Position numbers and translations under genes: made by a program. Below the pieces are notes generated by a model, which made no database searches, was not told the DNA's origin, and saw nothing but the letters and a program-made list of their open reading frames with translations. DNA of 64,000 nucleotides from Pelomonas sp. V22 (lineage in GTDB: Bacteria > Pseudomonadota > Gammaproteobacteria > Burkholderiales > Burkholderiaceae_C): positions 265,446 to 329,445 of the forward strand of contig NZ_JAGIXS010000008.1 in assembly GCF_030014915.1 (NCBI RefSeq). The letters are read 5' to 3'. This document shows positions 40,461 to 49,385 of this stretch, in pieces. Position 1 is the first letter of the stretch, and each line of letters opens with the position of its first letter.

Positions 40461-43400
40461 ATGATGACCAGCTTTGCCCTGCCGACCGAACGCGCCCGCC
40501 TGCCCTTCCCCTACCGGCCCGAGCGTCCGGTGGTCGAAGCCTTGGCAGCGCAGTTGCATGAACAGCTGGACTGGCCGGCCGTGATCCGCACCGCCACGCC
40601 CTGGGTCGAGCAGGTGCGTGCCAACCCGGCGCCCTTCTGGGCCATGGAATCGCTGCTGCGCGAGTACCCGATCACCAGCAGCGAGGGCCTGGCCCTGATG
40701 CGTCTGGCCGAAGCGCTCTTGCGCGTGCCGGACGCGCCCACCGCCATCGCGCTGACGGCCGACCAGCTCGGCCGTGCCGACTTCGACGGCAATTCCGAGG
40801 GCCCGCACAAGATGCTGGCCAGCCTCTCGGCCTCGGCGATTTCCTTGTCCAAGAAGTTTCTGCCGGAGGCCGAAAGCTCGGGCGGCCTCTTGACACGCCT
40901 CGGTGCGCAGACTGTGGTGGCCGCCACCGTGCGCGCCATCCAGCTGCTGGGCCGCCAGTTCGTGCTGGGCCGCAACATCCGTGAAGCGATGGGCGAGGCC
41001 GACTCGGCCCGCAAGCAGCAGGCCCAGCTGCGCTTCTCCTACGACATGCTGGGCGAAGGCGCCCGCACCGAGCATGATGCCGCCCGCTACCAGGCCAGCT
41101 ACCTGGCCGCCATCGAGGCCATCGCCTCGGGCCGCAAGGCCGAGTCGCCCGAAGGTTCGGACGGCATCTCGATCAAGCTCAGCGCCCTGTTCTCGCGCTA
41201 CGAGATCCTGCAGCGTGAGCGGGTCTATGCCGAGCTCTTGCCGCGCGTCTGGCAGCTGGTCGAGCGGGCCGCCAGCGCCAACATCAACCTGACCATCGAT
41301 GCCGAGGAGGTGGACCGCCTCGAGCTCTCGCTGGAGCTGCTGGACTCAGTGGCCGAGCGCATTGCCGCCAGCTTCCCCAAGTGGCGCGGCTTCGGCCTCG
41401 CGGTGCAGGCCTACCAGACCCGCTCGCTGCAGGTGGTGCACGAGGTGGCCGCAATCGCCCGCAAGCATGGCCTGCGCTTCATGGTGCGCCTGGTCAAGGG
41501 CGCGTACTGGGACGGCGAGATCAAGCGTGCCCAGGAGCAGGGCTTGCCGGCCTACCCGGTGTTCACGCACAAGCAGCACACCGACGTGAGCTACCTGGCC
41601 TGCGCCCAAGCGCTGATCGCCCATGCCGACGTGATCTACCCGCAGTTCGCCAGCCACAACGCCGGCACCATCGCCGCCATCGTGCAGATGGCCCGCGCTG
41701 CCGGCGCCGAATTCGAGATGCAGCGACTGCACGGCATGGGTGAGGGCGTCTACCGCGAGGTGCTGAAGGACGGCACGATTCCCTGCCGCGTCTACGCCCC
41801 GGTCGGCGAGCACCGCGACCTGCTGGCCTACCTGGTTCGCCGCCTGCTGGAAAACGGCGCCAATTCCTCCTTCGTCCACCAGCTGGCCGATCCTCAGGTC
41901 CGCCCCGACGAGCTGCTGGCCTCGCCGCTGGAGCTGATCCAGAACGAGACCGCCCTGCCGCTGCCGGTGGACCTCTACCGCGACCGCCTGGGCCATGGCC
42001 GTGCCAACTCCACCGGCGCCGACCTCACCTGCCTGCAGCAGCGCGAGCCGCTGCTGAATGCGCTGGCCGAGGGTCAGGTCTTGCCGGTGGCCGAAGCCAC
42101 GCCCGAGCAAGTGGCGGCCGCGATGCAGCTCTTGCAAGACGGCTTTGCCGGCTGGAACGGGAAGCCCGTGGCGGAACGCGCTGCGATCCTGCGCCGCGCG
42201 GCCGATGCGCTCGACGCGCGCCTGGCCGAGTTCTGTGCGCTGCTGGTGAAGGAGGCCTACAAGACGCAGGGCGACTGCATCGCCGAGGTGCGCGAGGCGG
42301 TGGACTTCCTGCGCTACTACGCGGACGAGGCAGAAAGCCATGGCGCTGCCATGCAAGGCCGTGGCGTCTTCGTTTGTATCAGCCCCTGGAACTTCCCGCT
42401 GGCGATCTTTGTCGGCCAGGTGGTGGCGGCCCTGGTGGCCGGCAACACCGTGGCGGCCAAGCCGGCCGAGCAGACGCCCTTCGTGGCGCTGAAGATGGTC
42501 GAGCTCCTGCACGCAGCGGGCGTGCCGGCCGATGCGCTGGTGCTCTTGCATGGCCCGGGCGAGACCGTCGGCGCCGGCCTTGTGGCCGCTGCGCAGACCG
42601 CTGGTGTCTGCTTCACCGGCTCTACACAAGTCGCGCAAATCATCAACCGCACGCTGTCCAAGAAGGACGGCGAGATCGTCCCCTTGATTGCCGAGACCGG
42701 CGGCATCAACGCCATGGTGGTGGACTCGACCGCGCTGCCCGAGCAGGTGGTTGACGCCGTGGTGCAAAGCGCCTTCCGCTCGGCCGGCCAGCGCTGCTCG
42801 GCGCTGCGCCTGCTGTGCGTGCACGAAAGCATTGCCGACAACCTGATCGAGATGCTCAAGGGCGCGGTGCAGGAGCTGTGGGTCGGCAACCCGGCCGAGC
42901 TGGCGACGGACGTGGGCCCGGTCATCGACGACGAGGCCTTCGAGAACATCAAGCAGCATGTGGCGCGCCTGAAGAAGGAAGCGAAGCTGATCGTCGAGGC
43001 GCGCGCGCACGACGCCGTGCCGCGCTTGGTGATGCCGGTGGCCTTCGAGCTGGCCAGCATCAAGGAGCTGGGCGCCGAGATCTTCGGCCCGGTGTTGCAT
43101 GTGGTGCGCTGGGGGGGCGATGTGGACGCCGTGATCCAGGAGATCAATGCGCTGGGCTATGGCCTGACCCTGGGCATCCAGACCCGCATCGACAGCCGTG
43201 CCTTGCGACTGGCCGAGGCCGCCAAGATCGGCAATGTCTACGTGAACCGCAACATCATCGGCGCCGTGGTGGGCGTGCAGCCCTTCGGCGGCGAAGGCCT
43301 GAGCGGCACCGGCCCCAAGGCCGGCGGCCCGAACTACCTGTGGCGCTTCTGTGCACCGACCCAGGCAGCGCCTGCAGCCACGGCCACGGCCTTGGCCGAC

Positions 43401-44060
43401 GGTGCCGCCAGCGCCGAGCTCGGCGCGCTGGCTCAGGCGCAGGCCGTCTGGAGTGACGTGGCCCTGGAAGCACGCGCCGCCTTGCTGGGTCGCACCGCCG
43501 ATGCGCTGGGCGCCGCCGGCGAAGCCGCCGCGCTGCGCCGCCTGGCGCAAGACGCACCGGCCGTGCTGGCCAGTCGCGATCTGCCCGGCCCCACCGGCGA
43601 AAGCAATGAGCTGCGCCTGCACGGCCGGGGCGTGATCGCCGTGCTGGCAGCCGGTGCCAGCCCGGCCGAAATCGGCGCTGCGGTGGGCGCGGCCCTGGTG
43701 GCCGGCAACAGCGTGGCCCTGCTGGGCGCCGACGACGCCGAGGCCGCCCAAGGCCTGCGCAAGGCCTTGCAGCAGGCGGGCCTGCCGGGCGCGGCCCTGC
43801 AGCTCTTTGCCCTCGATGCCGAGCGCGCCCTGCTGCAATCGCCCCTGCTCGCCGGTGTCTGCGTGGCCGCGGCGAAGAGCGGCCAGCGCCGTGCCGTGCA
43901 GCGGGCCCTGTCCGAGCGCTCGGGCGCCATCCTGCCGCTGATCGGCGCCAGCGAAGCTGCCAACCCGCGCCAGCTCTACCGCTTTGCGGCCGAGCAGACG
44001 CTGACGATCAACACCGCGGCGGCCGGCGGCAATGCGGCGCTGCTGGCCGGCGTTCACTGA
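40461..44060 (+). CDS. putA: Bifunctional proline dehydrogenase / L-glutamate gamma-semialdehyde dehydrogenase PutA
   Basis: 1199 residues. The protein starts directly with the helical arm, without the ribbon-helix-helix DNA-binding domain of E. coli PutA, so it is an enzyme but not an autorepressor. Proline dehydrogenase barrel at about 80-480 ('RLVKGAYWDGEIKRAQEQGLPAYPVFT', 'PCRVYAPVGEHRDLLAYLVRRLLENGANSSF'). The aldehyde dehydrogenase domain follows from about 560, with catalytic Cys779 (SAGQRCSALRLL) and 'IAETGGINAMVVDSTALPEQ'. A C-terminal 190-residue domain resembles the dehydrogenase fold of type B PutA proteins. Product: proline to glutamate via channelled P5C. Confidence 0.95.
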   Translation: MMTSFALPTERARLPFPYRPERPVVEALAAQLHEQLDWPAVIRTATPWVEQVRANPAPFWAMESLLREYPITSSEGLALMRLAEALLRVPDAPTAIALTADQLGRADFDGNSEGPHKMLASLSASAISLSKKFLPEAESSGGLLTRLGAQTVVAATVRAIQLLGRQFVLGRNIREAMGEADSARKQQAQLRFSYDMLGEGARTEHDAARYQASYLAAIEAIASGRKAESPEGSDGISIKLSALFSRYEILQRERVYAELLPRVWQLVERAASANINLTIDAEEVDRLELSLELLDSVAERIAASFPKWRGFGLAVQAYQTRSLQVVHEVAAIARKHGLRFMVRLVKGAYWDGEIKRAQEQGLPAYPVFTHKQHTDVSYLACAQALIAHADVIYPQFASHNAGTIAAIVQMARAAGAEFEMQRLHGMGEGVYREVLKDGTIPCRVYAPVGEHRDLLAYLVRRLLENGANSSFVHQLADPQVRPDELLASPLELIQNETALPLPVDLYRDRLGHGRANSTGADLTCLQQREPLLNALAEGQVLPVAEATPEQVAAAMQLLQDGFAGWNGKPVAERAAILRRAADALDARLAEFCALLVKEAYKTQGDCIAEVREAVDFLRYYADEAESHGAAMQGRGVFVCISPWNFPLAIFVGQVVAALVAGNTVAAKPAEQTPFVALKMVELLHAAGVPADALVLLHGPGETVGAGLVAAAQTAGVCFTGSTQVAQIINRTLSKKDGEIVPLIAETGGINAMVVDSTALPEQVVDAVVQSAFRSAGQRCSALRLLCVHESIADNLIEMLKGAVQELWVGNPAELATDVGPVIDDEAFENIKQHVARLKKEAKLIVEARAHDAVPRLVMPVAFELASIKELGAEIFGPVLHVVRWGGDVDAVIQEINALGYGLTLGIQTRIDSRALRLAEAAKIGNVYVNRNIIGAVVGVQPFGGEGLSGTGPKAGGPNYLWRFCAPTQAAPAATATALADGAASAELGALAQAQAVWSDVALEARAALLGRTADALGAAGEAAALRRLAQDAPAVLASRDLPGPTGESNELRLHGRGVIAVLAAGASPAEIGAAVGAALVAGNSVALLGADDAEAAQGLRKALQQAGLPGAALQLFALDAERALLQSPLLAGVCVAAAKSGQRRAVQRALSERSGAILPLIGASEAANPRQLYRFAAEQTLTINTAAAGGNAALLAGVH

Positions 44061-44110
44061 CGGCGGGCGAGGCTGACGGCAGGCGGGCGGCGATTAGACT
44101 TCCGCCCATC

Positions 44111-44995
44111 ATGAGCAGCAGCCCTCACCAGACTCCCGCGCCTTCGTCCGCCCCACGCCGCCGCATCGCCTTCATAGGCGGCGGCAACATGGCCAGTGCC
44201 CTCATCGGTGGCCTGCTGCGCAGCGGCCATGACGCGGCCAGCCTGGCTGTGGTCGAACCCTATGCGCCGCAACGCGACAAGCTGTGCCAGGATTTCCCTG
44301 GCGTCGCGGTCGTGGCGCAGGCGGACAGCAGGCTCGGCGAGGCCGACCTGGTCGTCTGGGCCGTCAAGCCGCAGATGTTCGGCGAAGCGGCGGCGCCGGT
44401 GCAGGCCTCGGAAGCTTCGCTGCACCTGTCGGTGATGGCCGGCATCCGCTGCGAGACCATCAGCCAAGCCACCGGCAGCGCGCGTGTGGTGCGCGCCATG
44501 CCCAACACACCGGCCTTGATCGGCCAGGGCATCGCCGGCCTGTTTGCCAGTGCGGCGGTCAGTGCGGCGGACCGGCAACTGGTCGAAGCCGTGCTGGCCC
44601 CCACCGGCCGCAGCCTCTGGGTGGCGGCAGAAGCCGACCTGGACGCGGTGACGGCGCTGTCGGGCTCGGGCCCGGCTTACTTCTTCTACATGGTCGAGGC
44701 CATGATGGCGGCTGGCGTCGAGCTCGGCCTGCCGGCCGAGCAGGCGCGCGAGCTGGCCCTGGCCACCTGCGGCGGCGCCGCGGCGCTGGGCCTGCAGTCT
44801 GGCGAGTCGCCCACGCTGCTGCGTGAGCGCGTCACCTCCAAGGGCGGCACCACCCATGCGGCCATCAGCAGCATGGAAGCCGAGGGCGTGGGCGCCGCGA
44901 TCCAGCGCGCCGTGAAGGCGGCACAGCGCCGGGCCGTGGAGCTGGGCGATGAGTTCGGCGCGGCCGCTGGTGGCACCGCCGCCGGCCAGTCCTGA
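44111..44995 (+). CDS. proC: Pyrroline-5-carboxylate reductase
   Basis: 294 residues. Rossmann fold 'RIAFIGGGNMASALIGGLLRSG' follows a 15-residue Ser/Pro-rich leader, then 'VRAMPNTPALIGQGIAGLFAS', 'TALSGSGPAYFFYMVEAMMAAGVELGL' and 'TSKGGTTHAAISSMEAEGV', the conserved dimer/active-site blocks. It makes proline from P5C with NADPH. Position beside putA places synthesis and degradation of proline together. Confidence 0.95.
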   Translation: MSSSPHQTPAPSSAPRRRIAFIGGGNMASALIGGLLRSGHDAASLAVVEPYAPQRDKLCQDFPGVAVVAQADSRLGEADLVVWAVKPQMFGEAAAPVQASEASLHLSVMAGIRCETISQATGSARVVRAMPNTPALIGQGIAGLFASAAVSAADRQLVEAVLAPTGRSLWVAAEADLDAVTALSGSGPAYFFYMVEAMMAAGVELGLPAEQARELALATCGGAAALGLQSGESPTLLRERVTSKGGTTHAAISSMEAEGVGAAIQRAVKAAQRRAVELGDEFGAAAGGTAAGQS

Positions 44996-45036
44996 AGCTC
45001 GAAGCGAACCACGAAGCCACGAACGGAAGCGAGCGT

Positions 45037-45591
45037 ATGGGCATTGCAAGCCGTGCCGGCCTGCGCGACTGGCTGCGCGCGCCGGGCTCGTTGAGCCGGC
45101 GCCTGGCGCGCCTGGGTCAGCGCTTCGAGGTGCAGGTGCTGAGCCAGCGCATCGCGCCGCTGCGCCAGCTGGAACGCCGCGCCCTGGGCCTGCCCCGGCG
45201 CGGCCTCAGCCTGGTGCGCGAGGTGATCCTGCGCGTCGACGGCCGGCCGTTGGTGTGGGCCCGCTCGGCCCTGCACCAGAGCGCCCTGGCCGGCCCCTGG
45301 CGCGCGCTCAAGGGCCTGGGCCACCGGCCGCTGGCCGATCTGCTGTATCACGACAAACGTGTCAGCCGCAGCGAACTGCAGCCGCGCCGGCTTTCGCGCT
45401 GCGGCCACACGCGCCGGCACATGCAGCGCCAGTGGCTGCAGGCCACCGGTCTGGAGGCGTCGGCGCAGATGCTGTGGTCCCGCAACTCGGTGTTCCGCCG
45501 CTGCGGCGCCGAGCTGCGGGTGATGGAGCTGTTCACACCGGAGCTGGAGCGGCACAGGCCGGGGAACCTGAGGCGGCGCAGGCAGCGGTGA
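45037..45591 (+). CDS. ubiC: Chorismate--pyruvate lyase
   Basis: 184 residues. UbiC pattern: 'LRDWLRAPGSLSRRLARLGQRFEVQVL', 'LVREVILRVDGRPLVWARSAL', 'LGHRPLADLLYHDKRVSRSEL' and a late Arg-rich tail. The enzyme makes 4-hydroxybenzoate from chorismate for ubiquinone. It is the last chromosomal gene before the integron. Confidence 0.87.
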   Translation: MGIASRAGLRDWLRAPGSLSRRLARLGQRFEVQVLSQRIAPLRQLERRALGLPRRGLSLVREVILRVDGRPLVWARSALHQSALAGPWRALKGLGHRPLADLLYHDKRVSRSELQPRRLSRCGHTRRHMQRQWLQATGLEASAQMLWSRNSVFRRCGAELRVMELFTPELERHRPGNLRRRRQR

Positions 45592-45658
45592 CGATGATGC
45601 GCGCGCCCTGTGTGTGTGGCCGCTGCGCGCGAGGGATGCGATTCGATGCGGCGCGTTG

Positions 45659-46783
45659 CTACATCTGGTCCAGCGGGCTGCGCACGCCGCGTCCGCCCCG
45701 GTTCAGCACATGGGTGTAGATCATCGTGGTCTTGACGTTGCTGTGGCCAAGCAACTCCTGCACCGTGCGGATGTCGTAGCCAGCCTGCAGCAGATGGGTG
45801 GCGAAGGAATGCCGCAGCACATGGGGCGAGCAGGGCTTGTCGATCTGCGCCCGGCGGGCCGCCAGCGAGATGTTGCGCTGCAGGGTCTGCTCCAGCAGAT
45901 GGTGGCGGCGCACCTCGCCGCTGCGCGGATCGATAGAGCGCGAGGGGCTGGGGAACACCCACTGCCAGCCCCATGACAGGGCTGCCTGCGGCATCTTGAC
46001 GGCCAGGGCATGCGGCAGGTGCACGGCGCCATAGCCTTCGCGCAGGTCGAGCGCGTGCAGGCTGCGGGCCGCCGCCAGTTGCTCCTGCAGCGGCAGCATC
46101 AGGTTTTCGGGCAGCACCGTCACCCGGTCTTTGCCGCCTTTGCCTTCGCGCACGATGACCTCGCGGCGCTCGAAATCGATGTCCTTGACGCGCAGCCGCA
46201 GGCCTTCCATCACCCGCATGCCGGTGCCATAGAGCAGCGAGGCGATGAGCCATGGCACGCCATTGAGCTCATGCAAGAGCGCACGCACTTCGCGCGGCGT
46301 CAGCACCACCGGCAGGCGGCGCTTCGTCTGCGCCGTGATCACCTCGCCCAGCCAGGGCAGGTCCAGCTGCAGCACCTGGCTGTAGAGATAGAGCAGCGCC
46401 GACTTGGCCTGGTTCTGCGTCGACGGTGCGACGTTGCGCTCGGTGGCCAAGTGCGTGAGAAAGGCGGCCACCTCGTCCGCCCCCAGCTCGCGCGGATGGC
46501 GCTTGTTGTTGAACAGGATGAAACGGCGTATCCAGTCCACATAGGCCTGTTCGGTTCGCAGCGAGTAGTGCCGCACGCGCAAGGACTCGCGGACCTGGTC
46601 CAGCAGGCGGGGCGGGCTTGCCGAGCTTGTGGCCGGCGCAGGACGCCGGATGTTGTTGTTGCTGCTGCTGTCGTCGTTGCCGTTGCCGTTGTCGTCTGGG
46701 GCAGAAGTGAGGTAGGGCGGACTGGCTGGTTCGGCAACGAAGCTTTCTATGTCGGTGTCGGCCACGACGGCGAAGCGCGGCAT
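45659..46783 (-). CDS. intI: Integron integrase IntI (tyrosine recombinase)
   Basis: 374 residues if started at ATG 46783; the frame stays open to ATG 47089 (476 residues), and neither start has a strong ribosome site. The family core begins near '[32 protein letters not shown]'. Numbered in the 476-residue frame, the active site is Arg292 ([12 protein letters not shown]), a Lys in EGKGGKDR, His423/Arg426 (SPHVLRHS), His449 (LLGHS) and Tyr458 (MIYTH). The IntI-only insertion is present: '[24 protein letters not shown]' followed by '[11 protein letters not shown]'. The end '...GVRSPLDQM' also matches IntI proteins. A low-complexity [15 protein letters not shown] stretch precedes the core. Confidence 0.96.
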   Translation of the reverse strand: MPRFAVVADTDIESFVAEPASPPYLTSAPDDNGNGNDDSSSNNNIRRPAPATSSASPPRLLDQVRESLRVRHYSLRTEQAYVDWIRRFILFNNKRHPRELGADEVAAFLTHLATERNVAPSTQNQAKSALLYLYSQVLQLDLPWLGEVITAQTKRRLPVVLTPREVRALLHELNGVPWLIASLLYGTGMRVMEGLRLRVKDIDFERREVIVREGKGGKDRVTVLPENLMLPLQEQLAAARSLHALDLREGYGAVHLPHALAVKMPQAALSWGWQWVFPSPSRSIDPRSGEVRRHHLLEQTLQRNISLAARRAQIDKPCSPHVLRHSFATHLLQAGYDIRTVQELLGHSNVKTTMIYTHVLNRGGRGVRSPLDQM

Positions 46784-47098
46784 TTCATCCGCTTCGGTGG
46801 CCCACAGGCGCCGGTGAGATGCGTCGCTGGGGTTCTGTATAGGGTCTTGCTCGCGTTGGGGGGAATTACACGTTCGCGGAGTGTCTTTGCCGACAGCGCT
46901 TGTGCCGCTTTTCTGGCCAATCACGCCGAGCGCGTGCGCTCTGCTGGCCGTTGCAGCTCCCGGACCTGGATTCGACTTCGAGCAAGCCTCCGGAGCCCGA
47001 TCTTCAGCTAGTTGCGCGCGCTTGCGCGGTTGCTGGACCAAAGCAGGCGCTAGCAGGGGTTCATGGCGATTGACGGCAGGTGTGTCCATACCCTGAAA
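46784..47098. other. Leader of intI / possible N-terminal extension; promoter region
   Basis: On the minus strand this stretch keeps the intI frame open back to ATG 47089, encoding a Ser/Pro/Gln-rich sequence without family resemblance, so it is more likely untranslated leader. It should contain the intI promoter and perhaps the outward cassette promoter. A CTGTATA half-site (46835-46841) recalls LexA boxes, but the second half is absent. Confidence 0.45.
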
Positions 47099-47235
47099 AT
47101 TAGGCGTTCCATCGCACCATTGAAATCCTCAGCAATGTGGAAAGACAGAGGAGCCCCCATGCCAGAATCGCCAACGCTTCGAATCCTTAGACCGCCCGGT
47201 ACGTGTTTGGGTCGTATGGACAATTAACGTTAGGC
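47099..47235 (+). other. Probable attI recombination site region
   Basis: The first cassette begins at the core GTTAGGC (47229-47235; crossover after G47229). A second core-like heptamer ATTAGGC lies at 47099-47105, and both are followed by GTT, making a TTAGGCGTT direct repeat 130 bases apart. No attC-like inverted repeat lies between them, so the interval is best read as attI with an extra core or a gene-less remnant of a first insertion. Confidence 0.6.
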
Positions 47236-47242
47236 GTTGAAA

Positions 47243-47674
47243 ATGCAGCACCCCGAAGCAACCATTCTCTGGCTCCGCGACAGTGGAGGTCTCTTCCCTC
47301 ACGCCCGCTTTTCGGGAGACACGGATATGACAACCGCGGGGTGGGGCTCGTTCAGCTCAACGAATCGTCGTGAAATCGTCCTTGCCGCCCTCACGCCAGT
47401 CGAATGGAATAGCGAGGAACGTGGCCTTAGTGCCGCGCTGAACCGCATTAGTGTCGCGCTCGGGAGAGACGACTTAAGGGCAATCCGAATCGCTCGCGTC
47501 GAACCCGGCGCGTCTGCAGCTGGCCTCTCCTTCCAGCAGTTCCGGAAGTCATACCGCCCCCCAACAGTCCTCTACACCAGCCTCGATTCAAACCGCGAGG
47601 CAGAGCTGGATTCGGAGCAGTCGTTGGAGGAATTTGTGATGAATGGTGGGGTGGTAACGAATGCCGACGCCTAA
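47243..47674 (+). CDS. Cassette 1: hypothetical protein
   Basis: 143 residues from ATG 47243; the AGG of the attI core (TTAGGC) lies 8 bases upstream and may act as ribosome site. It is a soluble mixed alpha/beta protein with 'VLAALTPVEWNSEERGLSAALNRISVALGRDD'. Its stop codon TAA is the TAA inside the R'' core (GCCTAAC) of its own attC. No family is recognised. As first cassette it is the best placed for expression from an integron promoter. Confidence 0.65.
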   Translation: MQHPEATILWLRDSGGLFPHARFSGDTDMTTAGWGSFSSTNRREIVLAALTPVEWNSEERGLSAALNRISVALGRDDLRAIRIARVEPGASAAGLSFQQFRKSYRPPTVLYTSLDSNREAELDSEQSLEEFVMNGGVVTNADA

Positions 47675-47737
47675 CCAGTCGCTCGAGCCGACTCGCGTCG
47701 GCAAGCCGCCGCTCGCGGCTCAGCTTCAACGTTAGGC
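47669..47737 (+). repeat. attC1 (69 bp)
   Basis: R'' GCCTAAC to R' GTTAGGC, with inner arms GAGCCG/CGGCTC. This is the consensus type of the array. It supplies the stop codon of cassette 1. Confidence 0.95.
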
Positions 47738-48082
47738 CCACCGTAAACCGGTGCCACATGCCAAGAGAAGTGCTCTTGCCGCTGACGCGTGAGTCGGGCG
47801 TCCACGCCAATGCACGAGTCGCGCTGTGCGGTGTGCGCGTGCAGCGGTTCCCTGCCAAGGCCGCTCTGGTGCGTGGCTGGGGTTGTCCCGCTCAGCGGCC
47901 GCGCGGACTTGGCCTCAAACTCCTTTCCTCGCCCGCCACGCAGTTCAACCCATGAGTTCCACCACCGCGTCCGCCACGTCTCGCATGGGCCGCCTGTCCA
48001 CAGGCAGGCGGCGCGCCGTTGTGCGTTCGCCGTCAAACTCGTCTTGCATGTCGGCGAGTCTGGTCACGGCCCTAGCGGTCTG
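47738..48082 (+). other. Cassette 2: gene-poor cassette, family A (divergent member)
   Basis: There is no confident gene. It shares conserved blocks with cassettes 3, 10 and 11: 'CGGCGTCCACGCCAATGCAC', 'GCGTGGCTGGGGTTG', an ATGAGTTC block and a hairpin-forming CCGCCTGTCCACAGGCAGG. A short frame from ATG 47952 (57 residues, MSSTTASATSRMGRLSTGRR..) is kept in similar form in all four, but without a ribosome site. It may be a small peptide or a structured RNA. Confidence 0.7.
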
Positions 48083-48141
48083 GCCTAACCCGTCGCTCCA
48101 GCTGACAGCCTACGGCTGCAGCTGAGCTTCAAACGTTGGGC
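48083..48141 (+). repeat. attC2 (59 bp, family A type)
   Basis: R'' GCCTAAC to R' GTTGGGC. The interior (ACAGCCTACGGCTG) differs from the 69-bp type. The R' change to GTTGGGC belongs to the next cassette, whose own R'' is GCCCAAC. Confidence 0.88.
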
Positions 48142-48483
48142 CTGCCACACCAGCACCACATGCGAAGGCTGAGTCCGCGCCGCTTACGCGTGAGCTCGGC
48201 GTCAGCGCAAATGCACGAGCCTGCGCAAGGCGCTGCTCTGGTGGCTCGGCCACCTGCAACGTCGGGCGTGGTGCGTGGCTGGGGTTGGCCCGAGCATCGG
48301 GTCGGCCTTGCAGGCGCGAAACTTGGTTCTCGCTAGCCACGCACTGCAATCCATGAGTTGCGCCACCGCGTCCGCCAGGTCTCTCATTGGCCGCCTGTCC
48401 ACAGGCAGGCGGCTCACCTCTGGTCATGCGCCATCAAACCCGACTTGCATGCCGTCTGTTCTGGTGGCGGCTCAAAGGGCATG
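48142..48483 (+). other. Cassette 3: gene-poor cassette, family A
   Basis: Nearly identical (one difference seen) to cassette 10, 3.5 kb downstream. No confident gene. The short frame from ATG 48353 (61 residues, MSCATASARSLIGRLSTGRR..) ends at the TAG in its attC. It contains the conserved hairpin region GGCCGCCTGTCCACAGGCAG. Confidence 0.75.
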
Positions 48484-48540
48484 GCCCAACCCGTCAGTCG
48501 AGCGGACAGCCTTCGGCTGCCGCTCACTTTCACGTTAGGC
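48484..48540 (+). repeat. attC3 (57 bp, family A type)
   Basis: R'' GCCCAAC to R' GTTAGGC. The inner stem AGCGGACAGCC-TTC-GGCTGCCGCT is a long near-perfect hairpin, shared with attC10 and attC11. Confidence 0.92.
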
Positions 48541-48552
48541 ATCTAGATCGAT

Positions 48553-48903
48553 ATGGAACCATTCAATCCGACTGCGCCGCAGGTCCTCGTTTCATTTGGA
48601 GTTCTGGCCGCAGTTTCTGTAGCGACTGCTGCCTTTCTTTGGCTCAACCGGGACGGAGCGTTGAAGCGCACGCTTTTTCCGTACATCGCGGCTGCACACG
48701 GAGTGCTATTCCTGTTCGTTTTTTTGGCCGCAGGGCTACCACTCGAAAACCTATTCAGCTTTGCTCCGCTAGTCGCAATTGGGGTTTGGCTAAACGTCAG
48801 AGCGTTCAAGTTCTGCCTCGCGTGCGGCACCACGGTGCGGGGCGGAGCATTCTTTTCGCGGCCAAAGTTCTGTCCGAAATGCGGCGAGGGGCTTGGCAAG
48901 TGA
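48553..48903 (+). CDS. Cassette 4: small membrane protein with C-terminal zinc ribbon
   Basis: 116 residues. Three hydrophobic segments (about 11-30, 42-62, 66-82) are followed by a four-cysteine knuckle pair Cys88/Cys91 (FCLACG) and Cys107/Cys110 (FCPKCG), the layout of a zinc-ribbon tail facing the cytoplasm. No family name is assigned. It is the only gene of its cassette and stops 8 bases before its attC. Confidence 0.78.
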   Translation: MEPFNPTAPQVLVSFGVLAAVSVATAAFLWLNRDGALKRTLFPYIAAAHGVLFLFVFLAAGLPLENLFSFAPLVAIGVWLNVRAFKFCLACGTTVRGGAFFSRPKFCPKCGEGLGK

Positions 48904-48910
48904 AGGCGCT

Positions 48911-48979
48911 GCCTAACCAGTCGCTCGAGCCGACTCGCGTCGGCAAGCCGCCGCTCGCGGCTCAGCTTCAACGTTAGGC
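48911..48979 (+). repeat. attC4 (69 bp)
   Basis: Consensus element, R'' GCCTAAC, R' GTTAGGC, loop spacer AA. Confidence 0.95.
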
Positions 48980-48987
48980 ACCAGAGA

Positions 48988-49269
48988 ATGAGTTCTGCCG
49001 ACAAAGCTCCTGAGACGTTGTTGAGGGTCCTTCGTGACTACCTCCATGTGGAGTGGTACGAGCTCGACGAGCTGAAGGCTGATGTGAAGCCAGATGAATG
49101 GATGCGTCGTAATGCCTCATTTAAAGCCGAGCTCCAGAATTCATTGCATGGCCCCTTCCCCTTTGTGTCTGCCGTCAATGCAGAGACAGGGCATGAGTTT
49201 CAGAGTGAGGCAGAGCTCGTAACCTGGCTCAAAGATCTGAGGCAATCTCTTTACGGAGAGTCGCAATGA
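48988..49269 (+). CDS. Cassette 5: small acidic hypothetical protein
   Basis: 93 residues, ATG 48988 with an AGAGA site. Sequence features: 'LLRVLRDYLHVEWYELDELKADVKPDEWMRR' and 'SEAELVTWLKDLRQSLYGES'. Small, soluble and acidic; such a profile occurs in immunity-type proteins, but I see no decisive motif and give no function. Confidence 0.68.
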   Translation: MSSADKAPETLLRVLRDYLHVEWYELDELKADVKPDEWMRRNASFKAELQNSLHGPFPFVSAVNAETGHEFQSEAELVTWLKDLRQSLYGESQ

Positions 49270-49300
49270 ACAGCTGCATTGCCGTCCTCGTGGGGCTGGT

Positions 49301-49369
49301 GCCTAACCAGTCGCTCGAGCCGACTCGCGTCGGCAGGCCGCCGCTCGCGGCTCAGCTTCAACGTTAGGC
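49301..49369 (+). repeat. attC5 (69 bp)
   Basis: Consensus element with loop spacer AG instead of AA; R'' GCCTAAC, R' GTTAGGC. Confidence 0.95.
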
Positions 49370-49385
49370 CGCATAAGAGCCACGC

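Noticed and set aside
46835..46850. LexA box (SOS control) before intI
   Set aside because: Only a CTGTATA half-site is present; the ACAG half is missing at the required spacing.
48387..48977. 196-codon frame spanning cassettes 3 and 4
   Set aside because: Crosses an attC boundary, is Ser/Arg-rich and is out of frame with the membrane zinc-ribbon protein of cassette 4, which has proper segments.
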